The notes under the pieces were generated by a model that did not search any database, was not told where the DNA came from, and saw only the letters and a list, made by a program, of their open reading frames with translations. A stretch of DNA of 42,325 bases from Hyphococcus sp. (GTDB lineage Bacteria > Pseudomonadota > Alphaproteobacteria > Caulobacterales > Parvularculaceae): the NCBI GenBank assembly GCA_021776375.1, contig JAJFGA010000020.1, positions 1 to 42,325 on the forward strand, read 5' to 3'. Positions 42,213-42,325 of this stretch are shown piece by piece. A program made the translations under genes and the position numbers. Positions within the stretch are counted from its first letter, which is position 1. Every line of letters starts with the position of its first letter.

Positions 42213-42325
42213 ATGCACCGCCGTAAATTCATTACACGCACAAGTGGATTGATGCTTGCCGCCGCCGCGCCGGTCCGCGCCCTTGCTGCGCAAGGGGATG
42301 AGACCAGCAAAGTCATGTTGCCGAA
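42213..42325 (+). CDS. Tat-exported protein, N-terminal part (cut by window edge)
   Basis: Reading from ATG 42213 gives MHRRKFITRTSGLMLAAAAP and continues through VRALAAQGDETSKVMLP to the window end. RRKFI is a twin-arginine motif, followed by a hydrophobic stretch and an ALA-AQ cleavage site, so the protein is likely exported folded, possibly with a cofactor. GGGAGAGAG lies five bases upstream. The rest lies outside the window, so no family can be named. About 280 bases to the left contain no other supported gene and should carry its promoter and that of prpD. Confidence 0.72.
   Translation, partial: MHRRKFITRTSGLMLAAAAPVRALAAQGDETSKVMLP

Overview
The window reads as chromosome of a GC-rich alphaproteobacterium. 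Lineage pointers are the CC0125/CC1285-type lipoprotein, the ErpA/SfsA/Map/RadC housekeeping set, and abundant 'CCTCATCCTGAGGAG' and 'GTCATCCCGG' intergenic palindromes. A Caulobacterales/Parvularculales-like aerobic heterotroph is my guess; the genus cannot be fixed from this alone.

Layout. 1-6520: a cut-off DUF2007 gene, secreted SnoaL-like protein, YghU-type glutathione transferase, EF-hand protein, a sterol-desaturase-family gene coupled to an exported partner, ndk, two small membrane proteins, and erpA. 6597-7380 is a scar: the 3' part of an Hcp gene (minus) lies back to back with the 3' part of an ABC ATPase gene (plus), and both have lost their 5' parts. 7397-11240 looks like a small decayed genomic island in a tRNA-Leu(UAA) gene. 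The intact tRNA is at 11238-11324, and a degenerate copy of its 3' half, beginning exactly at the anticodon loop, lies at 7397-7446. The island holds a secreted isochorismatase-like hydrolase and a two-gene operon: a DUF169 protein, then a cysteine desulfurase with a TusE/DsrC-type sulfur-carrier domain fused to its N-terminus. No integrase remains. This operon is the best candidate for an undescribed system, most simply a self-contained sulfur-transfer device.

11398-17815: sdaA, a TPR/cytochrome c lipoprotein operon, a divergent lipoprotein gene with a perfect FNR/FixK box at the class II distance, a CinA-like MoCF protein, a kelch lipoprotein and a lone Phd/YefM-type antitoxin. 18394-20663: sfsA-map-radC. 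20738-28144: S9 peptidase, a SufR-like regulator, an alpha/beta hydrolase lipoprotein, a 7TM-LytTR receptor, and an isoaspartyl peptidase. 28270-32870: HerA-like ATPase overlapping a soluble histidine kinase, then a CPA1 antiporter with a cytosolic RCK-like part.

33186-41908 (all minus) carries the 2-methylcitrate cycle in three separated pieces: prpD, prpB and prpC. Small accessory genes lie between them (GIY-YIG nuclease, SnoaL, VOC, thioesterase, lipoprotein, cupin, ABM), followed by folE and an enoyl-CoA hydratase. Together the prp genes would convert propionyl-CoA plus oxaloacetate to pyruvate plus succinate. At least four copies of one structured palindromic repeat punctuate this stretch, two of them framing the GIY-YIG nuclease. 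A Tat-exported protein begins at the right edge.
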